64,000 nucleotides of DNA from Casp-actino5 sp038100275 (GTDB lineage Bacteria > Actinomycetota > Acidimicrobiia > Acidimicrobiales > Ilumatobacteraceae): assembly GCA_038100275.1 (NCBI GenBank), contig JAYNVD010000006.1:1-64000 (forward strand), given 5' to 3'. The notes beneath the pieces are model-generated. The model was not told the origin of the DNA, searched no databases, and saw nothing but the letters and a program-made list of their open reading frames with translations. Positions 61,063 to 64,000 of the stretch are shown one piece after another. The position numbers were made by a program, and so were the translations under genes. Position 1 is the stretch's first letter, and each line of letters starts with the position of its first letter.

Positions 61063-61904
61063 GCACAAACGACCTTCCAGCATCGGAGGACCTACGAGCG
61101 ATTCGTTACCGATTTGATGGACCGGTAGCGATTGTCGAACTCCATCGTCCTCATCGTGCAAATGCGTGGAACGGCACAATGCATGGCGAGTTGCTCGCAG
61201 TCATGCGCTCTCTCGAGCACCGAAACGATGTGCGGGCGGTTGTCATCACCGGTGCTCCTCCAACATTTTCAGTCGGCGGAGACTCGCAAGCCCTCGGCGA
61301 TCATGCAGAGCGCGGTTCATACGACACCGGATTGTCTGAAGGCACCGCTCGGCCCGGAGGAGACCTCCGGAAAGAATTTGACGAAGACTTGTCGTGGATG
61401 TTCGGCTACCCACTGCCGATCATCGCCGCAGTAAATGGCGCTGTCGCTGGCGTGAGCTTCGCTCTTGCATGCTTTTGTGACCTCCGTTTTGGTTCGGCTC
61501 CCGCAAAGATCACAACAGCGGCACCAAAACTGGGGTTGCCCGCCGAATACGGCTTGTCATGGACCCTCCCCCGGCTCATCGGCACGACCCGAGCAGCCGA
61601 TTTGCTGTTCTCTGGTCGGGTTGTCACGGTTGCAGAAACCGTTGATTGGGGTTTGTGGAATGACGTGCTCCCCGATGGTGAGTCAACACTCGCCGCCGCA
61701 ATCGAGTACGGGCAACTCCTCGCATCAACGACCGGGCCGCAGGCGGTCGCTAACGCAAAGCGACAACTTCACGAAGATGTCCTTCGCGGCGACCCCGCAG
61801 CCTCAGTCGCGGAATCAAAAGAACTCCTCGACACAGCAATGGGCACCGCCGAATACCGCGAGGGCATTTCCGCATTCATCGAACGCCGCCCACCAAACTT
61901 TTGA
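61059..61904 (+). CDS. Enoyl-CoA hydratase/isomerase family protein
   Basis: Crotonase-fold protein, about 281 residues. Oxyanion-hole blocks are VAIVELHRPHRANAWNGTMH, TGAPPTFSVGGDSQALG and PIIAAVNGAVAGVSFALAC; SAPAKITTAAPKLGLPAEYG is the second active-site helix. Glutamate at the first catalytic position is not obvious (LPAEYGLSW supplies a candidate), so hydratase versus isomerase or other activity is open. The ATG at 61059 shares ATGA with the preceding stop; a GTG two codons earlier is an alternative. Part of the ettA-cysQ-like-crotonase run. Confidence 0.88.
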   Translation: MSTNDLPASEDLRAIRYRFDGPVAIVELHRPHRANAWNGTMHGELLAVMRSLEHRNDVRAVVITGAPPTFSVGGDSQALGDHAERGSYDTGLSEGTARPGGDLRKEFDEDLSWMFGYPLPIIAAVNGAVAGVSFALACFCDLRFGSAPAKITTAAPKLGLPAEYGLSWTLPRLIGTTRAADLLFSGRVVTVAETVDWGLWNDVLPDGESTLAAAIEYGQLLASTTGPQAVANAKRQLHEDVLRGDPAASVAESKELLDTAMGTAEYREGISAFIERRPPNF

Positions 61905-61964
61905 CCTTCACAAAGTTCTGAGCACAAGGTGACCAAGCGCCGCACAGTCGGCAAACTGTCTTAA

Positions 61965-63526
61965 GTGACCGTCACCGACGAACATTCCCTCGCCCCCACC
62001 GACACTCCGGCGCTACCCGACTGCGATTGGGCTGCATTCACTGAAGATGGCCCGTGGGTTCTGCAAGAAGATTCTCTGGCATGGGCGAGGGGTCTTGAAG
62101 TTGTTCGAGACCATGCAAAAGCGGAAGTTCCAAAACTGACCAAGCCTGGGAAGGTTCCTCACCTTGGTCGAATGTTTGTCGTCGTCGGCCGTATTGGTTG
62201 GGCTGTTGGAAATTGGTGGGTTCGCAAACGACTCGGCCGGTTCAAGACCACCGAGGAGTCGCGTGCTGACCTCTCATTGCGTCTTCGAGGAGCAATCGAG
62301 GCACTCGGAGCGACGTACATCAAACTTGCTCAGATCATTTCCTCANNNNNNNNNNCACAATCGAGCACGATCTCGGGCGACCAATCGAAGAAGTGTTCCA
62401 GTCGATTGAACGTACTGAACTCGCTGCGGCGTCAATCGCGCAGGTTCATCGAGCAACACTGCTTGACGGCACCGAGGTTGTTATCAAGGTGCAGCGGCCA
62501 GATGTTGCGCGTCTCGTTCGCACCGATCTCAAGGTCATGGCATGGCTTGCGCCTCATTTAGTTGGCCGAATCCCGGTAGCGGCACTGGCGAACCCGCCTG
62601 CGCTTGTCGAACTCTTCGCCGAAACAATTGTCGAAGAACTCGACTTCCGCCTTGAGGCTTCCAACATGGTCGACGTGGCCAAGGTGCTTCATGAACTTGG
62701 ACAAACCCGATATGTCGTACCAAGACCTCACCCACAACTCGTGACAGTCCGCACGCTCGTCATGCAACGTGTCGATGGTTTCAATTTTGATGACGTCACT
62801 GGCATGCAAAATGCCGGAATCGACACTGAAGATGTCATCCGCACCGGAATGGTTGCATTCATGGAGGGAGCCCTCATCCACGGCATCTTCCACGGCGACC
62901 TTCATGGCGGAAATCTGTTCGTGCTCCCCGATGGGCGAACCGCTCTCCTCGACTTTGGAATTACGGCCCGCCTCGACGACAACCGTCGACGCGCATTTCT
63001 CCGCTTAATGATGACCGCGACCACGAATGACCTCGTTGGCCAGATGGCTGCGCTACGAGATCTTGGTGCACTCCCGCATGACACCGATCTCAAAGCTGTC
63101 ATTCATGACCTTCGACTCGACGAAGCCCCAATTGATCCAACGACGCTGTCGGGTGAGGAAATGGTGGCGGAGGTCCAACGAGTAGTGAAGGCACTGCTCT
63201 CCTATGGCGCACGACTTCCAAAAGAACTCATGTTGTACGTGAAGAACATGGTGTTTCTTGATGGCGCCATCGCCCGCCTCGCACCTGATCTTGATCTTCT
63301 CGCGGAGGTCGCGAATATCTCAATGATGTTTGCGCAGCGTCACGGAGAACGATTGATGACAGAAATTGGCATCGATGCGGCGCGAATGCAGGTCAATCTC
63401 GACAGCGTGAAGGCCGGGTTCGGCGTTGATCTGTCAACCGATCGCCTCACCTATCGAGAACTGCAAGAGCGCCGGGAACTCATCCAAAAGCGCATGCGTG
63501 CCCACGTGGAACGCAACCGACGCTAA
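61965..63526 (+). CDS. ABC1/AarF/UbiB-family atypical kinase, broken by an assembly gap
   Basis: Protein-kinase-like fold of the UbiB/ADCK family. Before the gap: an N-terminal segment ending in EALGATYIKLAQIISS, the KxGQ-like motif (here KLAQ). After the gap: TIEHDLGRPIEEVF, then ELAAASIAQVHRATLLDGTE with the Ala-rich nucleotide loop, VVIKVQRPDV (lysine), FHGDLHGGNLFVLPDG (catalytic) and ALLDFGITARLDD (DFG). The 10 N at 62346-62355 replace about 30 family residues, and the frame differs on the two sides (missing length is 2 mod 3). The true gene is therefore about 80-90 bases longer. GTG start at 61965. Likely role in lipid or quinone metabolism. Confidence 0.82.
62346..62355. other. Scaffold gap (10 N) in the ABC1 kinase gene
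   Basis: Ten N between KLAQIISS and TIEHDLGRP. Relatives have about 30 residues between the corresponding motifs, so roughly 90 bases are missing; the frame change requires a missing length of 2 modulo 3. Confidence 0.95.
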
Positions 63527-63547
63527 GCCAGCGTCTAGTTTCGTCTC

Positions 63548-64000
63548 GTGCGAATTCTTATTGCTCGATGCTCTGTTGACTATGCAGGCCGACTCTCAGC
63601 GCATCTTCCCGAGGCTGTGCGCCTCATCATGGTGAAAGCAGATGGCTGTGTTGCGATTCATGCCGATGGTGGCGCATACAAGCCTCTCAACTGGATGAAT
63701 TCACCGAACACCCTCGCCGACAACGGCGACCACTGGGTTGTGACTAACCCAAAGGGTGAGACTCTCACCATCAACTTGCACGAAGTCTTCGAAGAACTTT
63801 CCCATGAGTTCGGTGAGGACCCCGGGCTGACAAAAGACGGTGTGGAGGCTCACTTGCAAGAACTCCTCGCCGCAGCACCGGAGGTCATGGAAGATGGTTT
63901 ACGGCTCGTCCGACGTGAGTACCCGACCGCGATCGGACCGGTCGACCTTGTCTGCCGAGATGCTGATGATGGAGTCGTCGCCATTGAGGTGAAACGGCGA
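63548..64000 (+). CDS. nucS: Endonuclease NucS (5' part, runs off the window)
   Basis: Mismatch-specific endonuclease of archaea and actinobacteria that functions in non-canonical mismatch repair. The visible 151 residues contain the N-terminal beta domain (RILIARCSVDYAGRL, VRLIMVKADGCVAIHADG, YKPLNWMNSP). They also contain the start of the RecB-like nuclease core (RREYPTAIGPVDLVCRDADDGVVAIEVKRR, with GPVDL and EVKRR as D...E-x-K, quoted in parts). The C-terminal half lies beyond base 64000. GTG at 63548 gives the typical start. It follows the ABC1 gene by 21 bases. Confidence 0.93.
   Translation, partial: MRILIARCSVDYAGRLSAHLPEAVRLIMVKADGCVAIHADGGAYKPLNWMNSPNTLADNGDHWVVTNPKGETLTINLHEVFEELSHEFGEDPGLTKDGVEAHLQELLAAAPEVMEDGLRLVRREYPTAIGPVDLVCRDADDGVVAIEVKRR

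Noticed and set aside
1..64000. Mobile element, prophage or defence island
   Set aside because: No transposase, integrase, phage structural, restriction or toxin-antitoxin genes recognised; gene content is ordinary chromosomal.

Overview
The window is a 64 kb stretch of a chromosome from an actinobacterium. The best fit is an uncultured, probably aquatic member of the Acidimicrobiia, but the class assignment is inference. Lineage markers read in the sequence are: a fused E1/E2-type 2-oxoglutarate decarboxylase (Kgd), an HRDC-containing UvrD2-type helicase, the start of NucS, an LLM-class F420-type oxidoreductase, the mini ribosomal proteins bS22 and bL37, a 6C-type small RNA, and the actinobacterial order rsmI / metG-tatD-(rpfB slot)-ksgA-ispE / glmU-prs-rplY-pth-mfd. 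Three runs of exactly ten N (30764-30773, 43973-43982, 62346-62355) mark scaffold joins, as expected of a draft or metagenome-assembled genome. I see no CRISPR array, insertion sequence, prophage or plasmid module. Coding density is very high, many genes overlap by 1-4 bases, and no gene-free stretch exceeds about 220 bases.

Bases 1-22000 form a catabolic island for acyl-CoA compounds. It holds an acyl-CoA carboxylase pair, two acyl-CoA dehydrogenases, a nitronate monooxygenase-like flavoprotein, a thiolase with its DUF35 partner, a family III CoA-transferase, two amidases flanking a 1-Cys peroxiredoxin, three AMP-forming acyl-CoA ligases (one FadD19-like) and a RutE-like nitroreductase. The only obvious housekeeping genes here are trmB and a tRNA-Leu at the right edge. 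The content suggests use of branched, amide-bearing or steroid-like substrates.

Bases 22000-30900 carry mixed functions: a PD-(D/E)XK Fe-S-type nuclease, an L,D-transpeptidase lipoprotein, bL37, thioredoxin followed by a three-hairpin 6C RNA, an F420-type oxidoreductase, YchF, DUF192, RsmI, a HAD-IB phosphatase and a thioesterase interrupted by a probably artefactual gap. Bases 30900-42430 are the housekeeping core: metG, tatD, a double-psi beta-barrel protein where actinobacteria usually have rpfB, rsmA, ispE, bS22, tRNA-Gln, a GlmU with only the uridylyltransferase domain, prs, bL25, pth and mfd.

Bases 42430-64000 hold small envelope proteins, a histidine phosphatase, an alpha-methylacyl-CoA racemase-like protein, an alpha/beta hydrolase, a PH-domain membrane protein, UvrD2 and exonuclease III. 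They also hold an unusual NYN-RNase/S1/histone-H1-tail fusion and a PPDK-like protein without its ATP-grasp domain but with a winged-helix tail. These are followed by Kgd, a second 2OG-Fe(II) oxygenase, EttA, a CysQ-like phosphatase, a crotonase, an ABC1/UbiB kinase and the 5' part of nucS. Repair and genome-maintenance genes (mfd, uvrD2, xthA, nucS, the Fe-S nuclease) are well represented in the right half.
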